From Massilia sp. IC2-278 (GTDB lineage: Bacteria; Pseudomonadota; Gammaproteobacteria; Burkholderiales; Burkholderiaceae_D), in the NCBI RefSeq assembly GCF_020708045.1, contig NZ_JAJFES010000009.1, forward strand, positions 62,001 to 126,000: a stretch of 64,000 bases of DNA, written 5' to 3'. Positions 44,319 to 53,378 of this stretch are shown piece by piece. A program made the translations under genes and the position numbers. The notes below the pieces were generated by a model. It saw nothing but the letters and a program-made list of their open reading frames with translations, did not search any database and was not told the origin of the DNA. Every line of letters begins with the position of its first letter. Position 1 is the first letter of the stretch.

Positions 44319-45315
44319 ACCCATCCGCGAGATCGACGCCGGCGGCCCCGGGGTCCTGGGCGATGCGCTGTTGACCTCGACCGAGCCGGTGGTGCTGCGC
44401 GGCCTGGTGGCGCGCTGGCCGCTGGTGCGCGCGGCGATCGCCTCATTCGACAGTGCCGACGCCTACCTGCGCCGCTTCTACCGCGACGCCACCGTCACCG
44501 CCATGCTGGGCGCGCCCGACATCGGCGGCCGCTTCTTCTACAACCAGGACTTCACCGGCTTCAATTTCGCACCGGTGCGGGCGCGCCTGGACGCCGTGCT
44601 GGCCGAACTGCGCGGCCACCTGCGCGATGACGTTCCGCCGGCGATCTACGTCGGCTCGACCACGATCGACACCTGCCTGCCGGGCCTGCGCGCCGAGAAC
44701 GACATCGACCTGGGAAACCGCGACGCCCTGGCCAGCATCTGGATCGGCAACCGCACCCGCATCGCCGCCCACTACGACCTGCCCGACAACATCGCCTGCG
44801 TGGCGGCCGGGCGCCGCCGTTTTACCCTGTTCCCGCCGGAGCAGGTGGACAACCTGTACATCGGCCCGCTCGACCTGACGCCGGCCGGCCAGCCGATCAG
44901 CCTGGTCGATTTCCACCAGCCGGACCTGAACCGCTTCCCGAAATTCGCCGACGCCATGTGCCACGCGCGGGTGGCCGAACTGGCGCCGGGCGACGCCCTC
45001 TTCATCCCGAGCATGTGGTGGCACCACATCGAGGCGCTGTCCCCGTTCAACGTGCTGGTGAACTACTGGTGGCGCCAGTCGCCAAACTACATGGACACGC
45101 CGATCAACGCGCTGATGCACGCCTTGATGAGCGTGCGCGACCTGCCGCCCGAGCAGCGCCGCGCCTGGCAGGGGCTGTTCAAGCGCTACGTGTTCGAGGC
45201 CGACGAGGAGACCGCGGCCCATATCCCGCCGCACGCACGCGGCGTATTGAACCCGCTCGACGATGCCGCCGTACGCGCCCTGCGCGCCCAATTATTAAAG
45301 CGGATGAACCGCTGA
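44302..45315 (+). CDS. Cupin-8 (JmjC-like) domain protein
   Basis: A 337-residue protein of the cupin-like family (PF13621), many of which are Fe(II)/2-oxoglutarate hydroxylases. The iron triad is visible: HYD with His157 and Asp159 (RIAAHYDLPDN) and the distal His at 241 or 242 (MWWHHIEAL). A second conserved part (RRRFTLFPPEQ) binds the 2-oxoglutarate C5 carboxylate in this family. The substrate is unknown; protein or small-molecule hydroxylation is possible. The gene overlaps sapC by 17 bases and leads into the second halogenase gene after 10 bases, so all four are probably one operon. Confidence 0.88.
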   Translation: MPDSAEPIREIDAGGPGVLGDALLTSTEPVVLRGLVARWPLVRAAIASFDSADAYLRRFYRDATVTAMLGAPDIGGRFFYNQDFTGFNFAPVRARLDAVLAELRGHLRDDVPPAIYVGSTTIDTCLPGLRAENDIDLGNRDALASIWIGNRTRIAAHYDLPDNIACVAAGRRRFTLFPPEQVDNLYIGPLDLTPAGQPISLVDFHQPDLNRFPKFADAMCHARVAELAPGDALFIPSMWWHHIEALSPFNVLVNYWWRQSPNYMDTPINALMHALMSVRDLPPEQRRAWQGLFKRYVFEADEETAAHIPPHARGVLNPLDDAAVRALRAQLLKRMNR

Positions 45316-45325
45316 GGAGACAAGC

Positions 45326-46825
45326 ATGGAGACGCACGTGAACAACAAACCCGTCCGCCGCGTGGTGATCGCCGGCGGCGGCACGGCCGGCTGGATGGTC
45401 GCCGCCTGCCTGAGTAAATCGCTCGGCAAGCGCCTCGACATCAAGCTGGTCGAGTCCGACGAAATCGGCACCGTGGGCGTGGGCGAAGCCACCATTCCGA
45501 CGCTGCAGAACTTCCACCACCTGCTGGAGATCAACGAGCAGGAATTCATGGCCGCCACCCACGCCACCTTCAAGCTGGGCATCAGCTTCGAGAACTGGCG
45601 CGACGTGCACCAGGATTACATCCACTCCTTCGGCAATACCGGCATCGACCACTGGACCGCCGGCTTCCAGCACTTCTGGCACAAGGGCCGCGAGCGCGGC
45701 CTGGCCGGCGACTATGGCGACTACTGCCTGGAGCACCGCGCGGCCCAGCTGAACCGCTTCGCCCACCTGCCCAAGCAAGGCATGAACTACGCCTACCACA
45801 TGGACGCCGGCGCCTATGCGCGCTTCCTGCGCCGCTTCAGTGAGCACTACGGCGTGCAGCGGGTCGAGGCGAAGATCGTCGACGTGGTGAAGGACGCGCA
45901 GGCCAATACGATCCGCTCGGTCAGGCTCGATTCCGGCACCGAACTGGAAGGCGACCTGTTCATCGACTGCAGCGGCTTCCGTGCCCTGCTGATCGGCGGG
46001 GCGCTGGGCGTGGACTACGAGGACTGGTCGCACTGGCTGTTCAACGACAGCGCCGCCGCCCTGCAAACCGCGTCCAGCGGCGAAGCCGTGCCCTACACCC
46101 GCTCGATCGCGCGCGAAGCCGGCTGGCAGTGGCGCATCCCGCTGCAGCACCGGGTCGGCAACGGCCACGTGTTTTCGAGCCGCTTCATCGACGACGAGGC
46201 GGCGATCGCTACGCTCAACCGGCACGTCACCGGCGAGCCGCTGATGCAGCCGCGCGTGATCCGCTTCCAGCCGGGCCAGCGCAAGGAGGTCTGGGTCGGC
46301 AACTGCGTCGCCATCGGTTTGGCCAGCGGCTTCCTGGAGCCGATCGAATCGACCAGCATCCACCTGATCCAGCGCGGCATTGTGCGCCTGATGCAGATGT
46401 TCCCGTCGAACGGCATCCGCGCCAGCGACGTGGCCGAGTACAACCGCCAGGCGACCGACGAGATCGCGCATATCCGCGACTTCATCGTGCTGCACTACAA
46501 GGTGACGAATCGCCGCGACACGCCCTACTGGCGCGCCTGCGCCGAGATGGCCGTGCCGGCCTCGCTGCAGCACCGCATCGACCTGTTCCGCGAGACCGGG
46601 CGCGTATTCCGGGCGCCGAACGAGCTGTTCGCGGAGAACTCGTGGATCCAGGTGATGCTGGGACAAGGGATCATGCCGGACGGGCACCACCAGACGGCGG
46701 ACTTGATGGGCGATGCGGAGCTGAAGGGCTTCCTGGACAACATCAGCGGGACGGTGAACCGGACCGTGGCACAGTTGCCGCCGCATGAGGCGTACGTGCG
46801 CCAGTACTGCGGCGTCGCCAAATAA
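45326..46825 (+). CDS. Flavin-dependent tryptophan halogenase family protein (2)
   Basis: A 499-residue flavin-dependent halogenase (PF04820), paralogue of the one at 42037. FAD motif GGGTAGW at 17-23, GVGEATIP at 51-58, catalytic Lys83 (TFKLG) and an intact GWQWRIPL motif (Trp267, Trp269, Pro272), the hallmark of true halogenases. GFLEPIEST follows. With intact motifs this copy is the better candidate for an active enzyme. GAGGAGACAAGC provides the ribosome binding site. It ends the unit and is convergent with the glucose permease gene. Confidence 0.9.
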   Translation: METHVNNKPVRRVVIAGGGTAGWMVAACLSKSLGKRLDIKLVESDEIGTVGVGEATIPTLQNFHHLLEINEQEFMAATHATFKLGISFENWRDVHQDYIHSFGNTGIDHWTAGFQHFWHKGRERGLAGDYGDYCLEHRAAQLNRFAHLPKQGMNYAYHMDAGAYARFLRRFSEHYGVQRVEAKIVDVVKDAQANTIRSVRLDSGTELEGDLFIDCSGFRALLIGGALGVDYEDWSHWLFNDSAAALQTASSGEAVPYTRSIAREAGWQWRIPLQHRVGNGHVFSSRFIDDEAAIATLNRHVTGEPLMQPRVIRFQPGQRKEVWVGNCVAIGLASGFLEPIESTSIHLIQRGIVRLMQMFPSNGIRASDVAEYNRQATDEIAHIRDFIVLHYKVTNRRDTPYWRACAEMAVPASLQHRIDLFRETGRVFRAPNELFAENSWIQVMLGQGIMPDGHHQTADLMGDAELKGFLDNISGTVNRTVAQLPPHEAYVRQYCGVAK

Positions 46826-46865
46826 ACCCGCGCCGAACAAAGGTCTGCGATATCGTTGACGTCGA

Positions 46866-47046
46866 CCGTACGGTGGGCACCCCGTGCCCACGCGGAACGT
46901 CGCGTCGTGTTGACGTTTGATCCCGCCGAAAAACAAGCGCCGCGTTATCGCTTCTGAGGCGATAACGCGGCGCTTGCTTCATGCCACGGACATGCTGTAT
47001 CACTGTGCCGCTTTCCGCGTGGGCACGGAGTGCCCACCGTACGGTC
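46866..47046. repeat. REP doublet F (inverted palindrome pair)
   Basis: Left copy 46866-46900 (CGTACGGTGGGCACCCCGTG then CCCACGCGGAACGTCGCG) and right copy 47014-47046 inverted (GCGTGGGCACGGAGTGCCCA then CCGTACGGTC). The pair encloses the terminator at 46929-46975 in the convergent gap between halogenase 2 and the glucose permease gene. Confidence 0.75.
46929..46975 (-). terminator. Strong intrinsic terminator of the minus-strand sugar operon
   Basis: A perfect 17-bp stem (46935-46951 and 46959-46975) with a seven-base loop. Read on the minus strand it is followed by GTTTTT, so it ends the transcript that carries the GluP-type permease, glk, GH3 and possibly GH1. It lies inside REP doublet F. 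Confidence 0.85.
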
Positions 47047-47063
47047 ACGGCCGCGGGTTCCCG

Positions 47064-48380
47064 TTATTTGTCGGTGCCTTCGCGGTGCAGCCCCGCATAC
47101 TTCACCCCGAAGAACAGGATGAACAGATAGCACGCCGCCGGCACCAGGAAGGAGATCTGCAGCCCGATGTCGTCCGCCAGCCAGCCCTGGATGAGGGGTA
47201 CGATGGCGCCGCCGACAATGGCCATGCACAGGATGCCCGAGCCCTGGCCGGTATGACGGCCCAGGCCATGCAGCGCCATGCTGAAGATGGTCGGGAACAT
47301 GATCGAGTTGCACAGGCCGACGGCGACAATCGCCCACAGCGCCACCGAACCTTGCGTGAAGGTGGCCAGCAGCACCAGTGCGATCGCGCCCAGCGCATTA
47401 AAGGCCAGCGTCTTGCCCGGGCTGACATAGCGCATCACGGCAAAGCCGATGAAGCGGCCGACCAGCGCGCCGCCCCAATACATGCTGACGTACTTGGCCG
47501 CCGCCGCGTGATCCAGGCCCGCGATGTGCGGCTCGCCCAGGAAGTTGACCAGGAAGCTGCCGATACTGACTTCGCCGCCCACATACACGAAGATCGCCAC
47601 CGCGCCCAGCACCAGGTGGCGGTAGCTCCAGGCCGAGCCCTTGCCGGCGACGCTTGCCGCGGCCGGGCCTTCTTCATGGTTGATTTTAGGGAGGCGCGCC
47701 AGCGCGAACAGCACGGCCAGGATCGCCAGCGCCGCGGCGAGCGCCAGGTAAGGCCCCTGCACGGTGGCCGCTTCCTGGGCCTTGTAGGCTGCCTGCTCGG
47801 CCGCCGTCATGGCCGCCAGCTGGTCGGCGCCGACCGCGGCCGCCGACAGGATGAGCACACCGCCCAGGGCCGGGCCAACCGTGGTGCCGAGCGAATTGAA
47901 GGCTTGCGTGAGCGTCAGGCGGCTCGATGCGGTGCGTGCCGGTCCGAGCACGGTGACGTAAGGGTTGGCCGCCACCTGCAGGATCGTAATGCCGCTGGCC
48001 AGGACAAAAAAGGCGAACAGGAACAGCGCGTAGCCGCTCTGCGCTGCCGGATAGAACAGCGCGCAGCCGGCGGCGGCGATCAGCAGGCCGGTGACGGCGC
48101 CGCGCTGGTAGCCGATGCGGCGGATCAGGCCGCCGGCGGGAATCGAGACGATGAAGTAGGCGCCGAAGAAGCAGAACTGCACCAGCATCGCCTGCACGTT
48201 GGTGAGTGTGTAGATCGACTTCAGGTGCGGGATCAGGATGTCGTTCAGCGAGGTCAACAGCCCCCACATGAAGAACAGGATGGTGACGATGACCAGCGGG
48301 CCGGTGTTCGATTTGAACTCGCCCTCGTGTGCGGCAGCGGCGCCCTTGTCGATGCGTGGACTGCCTGCGGTGTGTTCCAT
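47064..48380 (-). CDS. MFS sugar permease (GluP/FucP type)
   Basis: A 438-residue inner-membrane proton symporter with about 12 membrane segments, in the FucP/GluP glucose-galactose family. Family features are [23 protein letters not shown] in segment 1, [16 protein letters not shown] and [10 protein letters not shown]. It would import glucose set free by GH3 in the periplasm. AAGGAGGCAAC before the ATG is a strong ribosome binding site. It is the last gene of the beta-glucoside operon (GH1, GH3, glk, permease), 21 bases after glk. Confidence 0.9.
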   Translation of the reverse strand: MEHTAGSPRIDKGAAAAHEGEFKSNTGPLVIVTILFFMWGLLTSLNDILIPHLKSIYTLTNVQAMLVQFCFFGAYFIVSIPAGGLIRRIGYQRGAVTGLLIAAAGCALFYPAAQSGYALFLFAFFVLASGITILQVAANPYVTVLGPARTASSRLTLTQAFNSLGTTVGPALGGVLILSAAAVGADQLAAMTAAEQAAYKAQEAATVQGPYLALAAALAILAVLFALARLPKINHEEGPAAASVAGKGSAWSYRHLVLGAVAIFVYVGGEVSIGSFLVNFLGEPHIAGLDHAAAAKYVSMYWGGALVGRFIGFAVMRYVSPGKTLAFNALGAIALVLLATFTQGSVALWAIVAVGLCNSIMFPTIFSMALHGLGRHTGQGSGILCMAIVGGAIVPLIQGWLADDIGLQISFLVPAACYLFILFFGVKYAGLHREGTDK

Positions 48381-48401
48381 GTTGCCTCCTTCAGTGCTTC
48401 T

Positions 48402-49373
48402 TTATTGTTGGTTGGCGATGTGCGCGGACAGCATGGCCGCCACGCCTTGCAGCGCCGGGTAAGGTTCGGTAATCAGCCAGGTCGGAATGCGCGCGAGATA
48501 GGGCGACAGGCGCCCCTTGTCTTCGAATCGCCGCCGGAACGAAGACTGCGCAAACAAGGATCCCAGGCGCGGCACGATGCCGCCGCCGATGTACATGCCG
48601 CCGGTGGCGCCCAGGGTCAGGGCGACATTGCCGGCAACGCTGCCGAGGATACCGCAAAACGTCTCGACTGTACGAATACAGGCGTCGCACGAGCCGTCCA
48701 GTGCCTGGCGCGTGATGTCGGCCGCGGCCAGCGAATCGCCCGACAGCACGCGGTGGATCGCTTCCAGGCCCGACCCGGACAGCAGGCGCTCGGCCGACAC
48801 ATGGCCGTACTCTTCCTGCAGCCGTTCGAGGATGACGAACTCGTCGCGCGTGCAGGGCGCAAAGCTGGCATGCCCGCCCTCGCCCGCCAGCGCGGTCCAC
48901 TGGCCGCCGGCCGGGATCACGCCCGACACACCCAGGCCGGTGCCGGGGCCGATCAGGCCGATCGGACGTCCGCTCAGCTCGATGCCTCCGCCCGCATCTC
49001 CTCCTATACGTTCGCGCTGGTACGACTGCAGATAAGGCAGCGACATCGCCAGCGCCGCGAAGTCGTTCACCACCAGCAGCGTCGACAGCGCGCGCTCGTC
49101 GCGCAGGCCGGCAATCGAAAAGCTCCAGTGGTGATTCGTCATGCTGACCCGGTCTTCCTCGACCGGATTCGCGATCGCGATCGCCGCATGGCGGATGCCA
49201 TCGACCGCGAAGCCGCGCCGGCCGGCCGCGCCGAGGTAGCTGTGCATGGCGTCGGCCAGCGTCGCGTGGCCGGCGCAGGGCAGCACCTCGATGCAGTCGA
49301 AGCGGCCCTCGTGATGCAGGGCAAAGCGCGCGTTCGTGCCGCCGATGTCGGCGACCAGGCTGGGCATGTTCAT
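48402..49373 (-). CDS. glk: Glucokinase
   Basis: Phosphorylates glucose with ATP to glucose 6-phosphate in the cytoplasm. The 323-residue product is of the Glk (non-ROK) type: LVADIGGTNARFAL at residues 6-19, LIGPGTGLGVSGVIP near 140, and GEGGHASFAP near 166, all from the ATP/sugar-binding core. ATG 49373 overlaps the stop of the GH3 gene by four bases (ATGA) with CGAGGAG upstream, so the genes are translationally coupled. The longer upstream frame lies inside GH3 and is not used. Confidence 0.93.
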   Translation of the reverse strand: MNMPSLVADIGGTNARFALHHEGRFDCIEVLPCAGHATLADAMHSYLGAAGRRGFAVDGIRHAAIAIANPVEEDRVSMTNHHWSFSIAGLRDERALSTLLVVNDFAALAMSLPYLQSYQRERIGGDAGGGIELSGRPIGLIGPGTGLGVSGVIPAGGQWTALAGEGGHASFAPCTRDEFVILERLQEEYGHVSAERLLSGSGLEAIHRVLSGDSLAAADITRQALDGSCDACIRTVETFCGILGSVAGNVALTLGATGGMYIGGGIVPRLGSLFAQSSFRRRFEDKGRLSPYLARIPTWLITEPYPALQGVAAMLSAHIANQQ

Positions 49374-51889
49374 TTCAGCTCCTCGCAGCGCACGGCGTCG
49401 GCTTCCTTCGCGCCGCCGCCCAGGATGTCGATGTTGGTGAACGAGGCCGTAAAGGCGGCGCTGCTGCCCACCACGAACGGCGCCTCGACCCGCGCCAGGT
49501 CCGCCCCGCGCGCGCTGAAGCAGGCCAGCGGAATCTTGACCGTCTGCTTGCCCTTGCCGGCCAGGCGCGCGAACAGCGCGGTGGCGTCGAGCGGCGTGCC
49601 GCAGGCGGCGTTGGCGCCGCAGGCCATGGCAATGGTCACCTTGCCCGCCGGCGCGGCGCTGACGATGGTGTCGAAGCGCAGCGCGCCATCCGCCGCAGCG
49701 GCAGGCGGCAGCACCATGGCCTTCGTGCCGCGCGCCTCGATGCTGGCAGGCCCGGTCCAGGTGACCTGCTTCGCATCCTGCTGGGTGTTGATCTGCGAGG
49801 TCTGCACGCTGACGTTCGGCAGCGTGAAGGTGGCGTTCAGGTCGGCGCCGAGCGGCTTGAACTCGCCGCCGCTCCTGATCGCCAGCGGGAAGCTGGCGCG
49901 GTCGGCCTGGCCATACACCGGGAAGCTGTTGCTGACGCCGCAGCCGCCGGCCGGGTAATTCGCATCCAGCCGGCCGAGTTGGGAACGCGTGCCCGTGCGC
50001 AGGCCGTAGCCGAGCTTGAACAGCGGATCGTAGTTCGCGCTGCCGGCGTTCAAATCGGTCTGGCAGACGGTCTTCGGCCACGAGAACGACAGGGTGCCCG
50101 TGAAGTCGTAGCGTTTGCTGCCGGCCACCAGCAGATCGGCCACGCCCTTGCCTTCGCTGCCCGGCAGCCAGGCGGCGACAAAGGTATCGGACAGGTTCAT
50201 CAGGTCGTTGACCCAGAGCGGACGCCCGGCCACGAACACGGTGACCACCGGCTTGCCCTTGCCGGCGACCGCCTGCAGCACGGCCAGGTCTTCCGGATGG
50301 CGGCCGCTGTGGCGCAGCGTGCCGGTCGGGCCGATGTCGCCGTCGCCTTCGGCATACGGGGTTTCGCCGATCACGGCCACCACCGCGTCGAAGTCGGCCA
50401 CGTTCACCCCCGCCCCATCGGCGCTGTAGCTCACGTTGGCGGCGCCGGCCGCTTCGCGGATGCCGGCCAGGATGCTGTCGGCGTTCGGGAAGTCGGCATT
50501 CGTGTTGGCCGTGCCCTGCCAGGTGAGCGACCAGCCACCGGTCTGGTTCGAGATGCTGTCGGCGGTCTTGCCGACCACCAGGATCTTCTTGCCCTTTGCC
50601 AGCGGCAGCGCTGGTCCCTCGTTCTTCAGCAGCACCAGCGACTGGCGCACGGCACGGCGCGCCAGGGCGCGGTCTTGCAATGCCGCGTCCTTACCGGCAT
50701 AGGCATTGGTCGAAGGCCGCTTGCCGAACAGGCCGGCGCGCAGCTTCACGCGCACGATGCGGGTCACGGCGTCGTCGATGCGCGCCATCGGGATTTCGCC
50801 GCTTTCCACCTGTTTGGCGGTGTTGGCGATGAAAGCCTTCCAGTCGTCCGGCACCATGAACATGTCCATGCCGGCGTTCACGGACTGGGCGCAGCTGTCG
50901 TTGCGGCAGCCCGGCACTTCGGCAATGCCGTTCCAGTCGCTGACGACGAAGCCGTCGAAGCCCAGCTTGTTCTTCAGGATGTCGGTGATCGCCACCCGGC
51001 TGCCGTGCAGCTTGCCGTGTTCCGTACCGGTTGCAGTATCGGTCCAGCTGTTAAACGAGATCATGACCGTCTGCGCGCCCGCTTCCAGGCCGGGGTAGTA
51101 GCCCTGGCCGTGGATGTTCATCATCTGCTCGGCGCTGGCCTTGGTGACGCCGCGGTCCTTGCCCTGGTCGGTGCCGCCATCGCCCATGAAGTGCTTGATC
51201 GAGGCGACCACGTTCGCGTCCTTGTCGAAGCGGCCCTGCAAGCCCTTCACGTAGGGGCCGGCATAGCTTTTCACCAGCAGCGGGTCTTCCGAGAAGCTTT
51301 CGTAGGTGCGGCCCCAGCGGTCGTCGCGCACCACGGCCACCGTCGGGCCGAAGACCCAGGCGAGACCCGTGGCGCGCACGGCGCGCGCGGTGGCGGCGCC
51401 GATCTCGCCGGCCAGCTTCGGATCGTGGGCCGCGCCCAGGCCGATGTTGTGTGGGTAGATGGTGGCGCCGACCACGTTGTTGTTGCCGTGGACGGCGTCG
51501 ATGCCCCAGATCACCGGCACCTTGATCGCCATGTCGGTGGCCATCGAGGCGTCGTAATAGGCGTTGGCCAGCGCCAGCCAGTCGGCGGCAGTGGCGTGCT
51601 TGTTGTTGTTCGGCCAGCTGCCGCCGCCGTTCAGCACCGAGCCGAGGTAGTAGCGCTTGACGTCTTCCGGCGTGGCGGTCTTGATCTCGGCCTGGGTCAT
51701 CTGGCCGATCTTCTGGGCCAGCGTCATCTTGCCGACGATCTCGGCGACGCGCGCTTCCAGCTTCGCGTCCCTGGCGATCGCGCTCTTCGGCGCGGGCCAG
51801 TCGGTCAGCGCAGCCGTGGGGGCGGCAGTGGCGGGCAAGGCAAAGGCGACGGCCAGGGCCAATACAGACAGGTGCAGCTTCTTGTTCAT
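49370..51889 (-). CDS. GH3 beta-glucosidase / exo-beta-glucanase
   Basis: An 839-residue glycoside hydrolase family 3 enzyme. The signal peptide (MNKKLHLSVLALAVAFALPATAA) sends it to the periplasm. The N-terminal TIM barrel has GIDAVHGNNNV near 129 and the nucleophile Asp318 in GFVVSDWNG; the second alpha/beta domain and a C-terminal ExoP-like carbohydrate-binding domain follow. It is the ExoP/CelD type that removes single glucose units from beta-1,3/1,4-glucans. CACGGAGACGAG before the ATG is the ribosome binding site. GH1 ends 25 bases upstream and glk overlaps downstream. Confidence 0.92.
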   Translation of the reverse strand: MNKKLHLSVLALAVAFALPATAAPTAALTDWPAPKSAIARDAKLEARVAEIVGKMTLAQKIGQMTQAEIKTATPEDVKRYYLGSVLNGGGSWPNNNKHATAADWLALANAYYDASMATDMAIKVPVIWGIDAVHGNNNVVGATIYPHNIGLGAAHDPKLAGEIGAATARAVRATGLAWVFGPTVAVVRDDRWGRTYESFSEDPLLVKSYAGPYVKGLQGRFDKDANVVASIKHFMGDGGTDQGKDRGVTKASAEQMMNIHGQGYYPGLEAGAQTVMISFNSWTDTATGTEHGKLHGSRVAITDILKNKLGFDGFVVSDWNGIAEVPGCRNDSCAQSVNAGMDMFMVPDDWKAFIANTAKQVESGEIPMARIDDAVTRIVRVKLRAGLFGKRPSTNAYAGKDAALQDRALARRAVRQSLVLLKNEGPALPLAKGKKILVVGKTADSISNQTGGWSLTWQGTANTNADFPNADSILAGIREAAGAANVSYSADGAGVNVADFDAVVAVIGETPYAEGDGDIGPTGTLRHSGRHPEDLAVLQAVAGKGKPVVTVFVAGRPLWVNDLMNLSDTFVAAWLPGSEGKGVADLLVAGSKRYDFTGTLSFSWPKTVCQTDLNAGSANYDPLFKLGYGLRTGTRSQLGRLDANYPAGGCGVSNSFPVYGQADRASFPLAIRSGGEFKPLGADLNATFTLPNVSVQTSQINTQQDAKQVTWTGPASIEARGTKAMVLPPAAAADGALRFDTIVSAAPAGKVTIAMACGANAACGTPLDATALFARLAGKGKQTVKIPLACFSARGADLARVEAPFVVGSSAAFTASFTNIDILGGGAKEADAVRCEELK

Positions 51890-51914
51890 CTCGTCTCCGT
51901 GTTTTTATCGTGTG

Positions 51915-53279
51915 TTAGTCCTGGCGCAGGAAGCCGCGGTACCACTTGCCGCTGTCCTTGAGCGTGCGTTGCTGGGTGTCGTAGTCGATGTGCACCAGGC
52001 CGAAACGGCGCCCATAACCCTCGGCCCATTCGAAGTTGTCGACCAGGCTCCAGGCGAAATAACCCTTCACCGGCACGCCGCCGTCAATCACATCGCGCAG
52101 CGCCGCCAGGTGGCGCTGCAGGTAGCGGCGGCGCTCGGTGTCGTTGACGCTGCCGTCTTCGCCCACCACGTCGTCGTAGCAGGAGCCGTTCTCGGTGATG
52201 TACATCGGCCCCGGATGATAGTCGTTCTCGATGCGCGCCAGCAGTTCGGCCAGGCCCTCGGGCGCGACTTCCCAGCCCAGGGCCGTGGTCTCGACGTCCT
52301 GCGGCGGCAGCACGCGCACCGCCAGCGGTCCCACGCCCGGCGCATCCTGTATGGTCTCGGGGAAGTAGTAGTTCACGCCCAGGAAGTCGGTCTGTACGGC
52401 GATGGCCTCCAGGTCGCCCGGGTGCACGGCCGGCGCCGCATCCTTGATCAGGTCGATCGTATCCTGCGGGTAGCCGCGGCCGTACAGCGGATCGAGGAAC
52501 CAGCGGTAGCGCAGGCCGTCGTGGCGCAGCTTGGCCGCTTCGTCCTCAGGGCTGCTGCTCGCCGCGCGCAGCGGGTGCAGCGACAGCGACAGGCCTACCT
52601 TCGCATCCGGCACATTGGTGCGGATCAGCGGCACCGCCTTGCCGTGCGAGAGCAGCACGTGGTGGCAGACCTGAAGCGCGGTGGCGAAGTCGGTGTGGCC
52701 GGGCGCATGCAGGCCTTCCCAGTTGCCGATGAAGGCGGTGCACCAGGGTTCGTTGTGGGTGATCCAGTGCTGCACGCGGTCGCCCAGGCGGCGCGTCATG
52801 GCATCCACGAATTCGAGATACGCGTCGACCGTGCTGCGCTCGGCCCAGCCGCCGCGGTCCTGCAGGAATTGCGGCAAGTCCCAGTGGTAGAGCGTGGCCC
52901 AGGGCTGCAGGCCGCGTTCGAGCATGCCGTCGACCAGGCGCGAATAGAAGTCCAGGCCTTTCCCGTTCGGCTTGCCGCCAATTTCAGAGAAGATGCGCGG
53001 CCAGGCGATCGAGAAGCGGTAGGCGTTCAGGCCCATGTCGCGGCCGATGTCGAAGTCCTCGGGCCAGCGGTGGTAGTGGTCGCAGGCCACGGCGCCGTTG
53101 GCGCCACCCTTCACCTTGCCGGGGGTGGCGGCGAAGCGGTCCCAGATCGACTCGACGCGGCCGTCTTCGAAGCCGGCGCCTTCGATCTGGTAGGACGAGG
53201 TGGCGCAGCCCCACAGGAAGTCGGAAGCGAATTCGCTGCGCGCGGGCGGATGCTGGTCTGTGCTGTTCGTTGTCGTCAT
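51915..53279 (-). CDS. GH1 beta-glucosidase
   Basis: A 454-residue glycoside hydrolase family 1 enzyme without a signal peptide, so cytoplasmic. The acid/base is Glu177 in THNEPW and the nucleophile Glu363 in YITENG; FLWGCATSSYQIEG at 21-34 is the family N-terminal signature. It hydrolyses cellobiose- or laminaribiose-type disaccharides that reach the cytoplasm. ATG 53279 is chosen over an upstream one at 53327 because the LacI operator (53313-53326) would otherwise lie inside the gene. It is the first gene of the GH1-GH3-glk-permease operon. Confidence 0.93.
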   Translation of the reverse strand: MTTTNSTDQHPPARSEFASDFLWGCATSSYQIEGAGFEDGRVESIWDRFAATPGKVKGGANGAVACDHYHRWPEDFDIGRDMGLNAYRFSIAWPRIFSEIGGKPNGKGLDFYSRLVDGMLERGLQPWATLYHWDLPQFLQDRGGWAERSTVDAYLEFVDAMTRRLGDRVQHWITHNEPWCTAFIGNWEGLHAPGHTDFATALQVCHHVLLSHGKAVPLIRTNVPDAKVGLSLSLHPLRAASSSPEDEAAKLRHDGLRYRWFLDPLYGRGYPQDTIDLIKDAAPAVHPGDLEAIAVQTDFLGVNYYFPETIQDAPGVGPLAVRVLPPQDVETTALGWEVAPEGLAELLARIENDYHPGPMYITENGSCYDDVVGEDGSVNDTERRRYLQRHLAALRDVIDGGVPVKGYFAWSLVDNFEWAEGYGRRFGLVHIDYDTQQRTLKDSGKWYRGFLRQD

Positions 53280-53312
53280 GGTCTCGGTTCGGTGGACAAT
53301 AGTCGAATGTTT

Positions 53313-53326
53313 TGGAAAGCTTTCCA
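53313..53326. promoter_or_regulatory. LacI-type operator upstream of the GH1 operon
   Basis: TGGAAAGCTTTCCA is a perfect palindrome differing from the TonB-receptor operator only in the central dinucleotide. It is 33 bases upstream of the GH1 start and just after the lacI stop. I could not place a confident -35/-10 pair. Confidence 0.75.
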
Positions 53327-53378
53327 TACTCGTTTCAAAAAAAAGCGCCAGGCCGGCGCCTTTTCCGTCTGTTCGTGT

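Noticed and set aside
46935..46975. The long perfect hairpin as a small RNA or REP copy
   Set aside because: It lacks the REP consensus and is followed by a T-run on the minus strand, so it fits a terminator.
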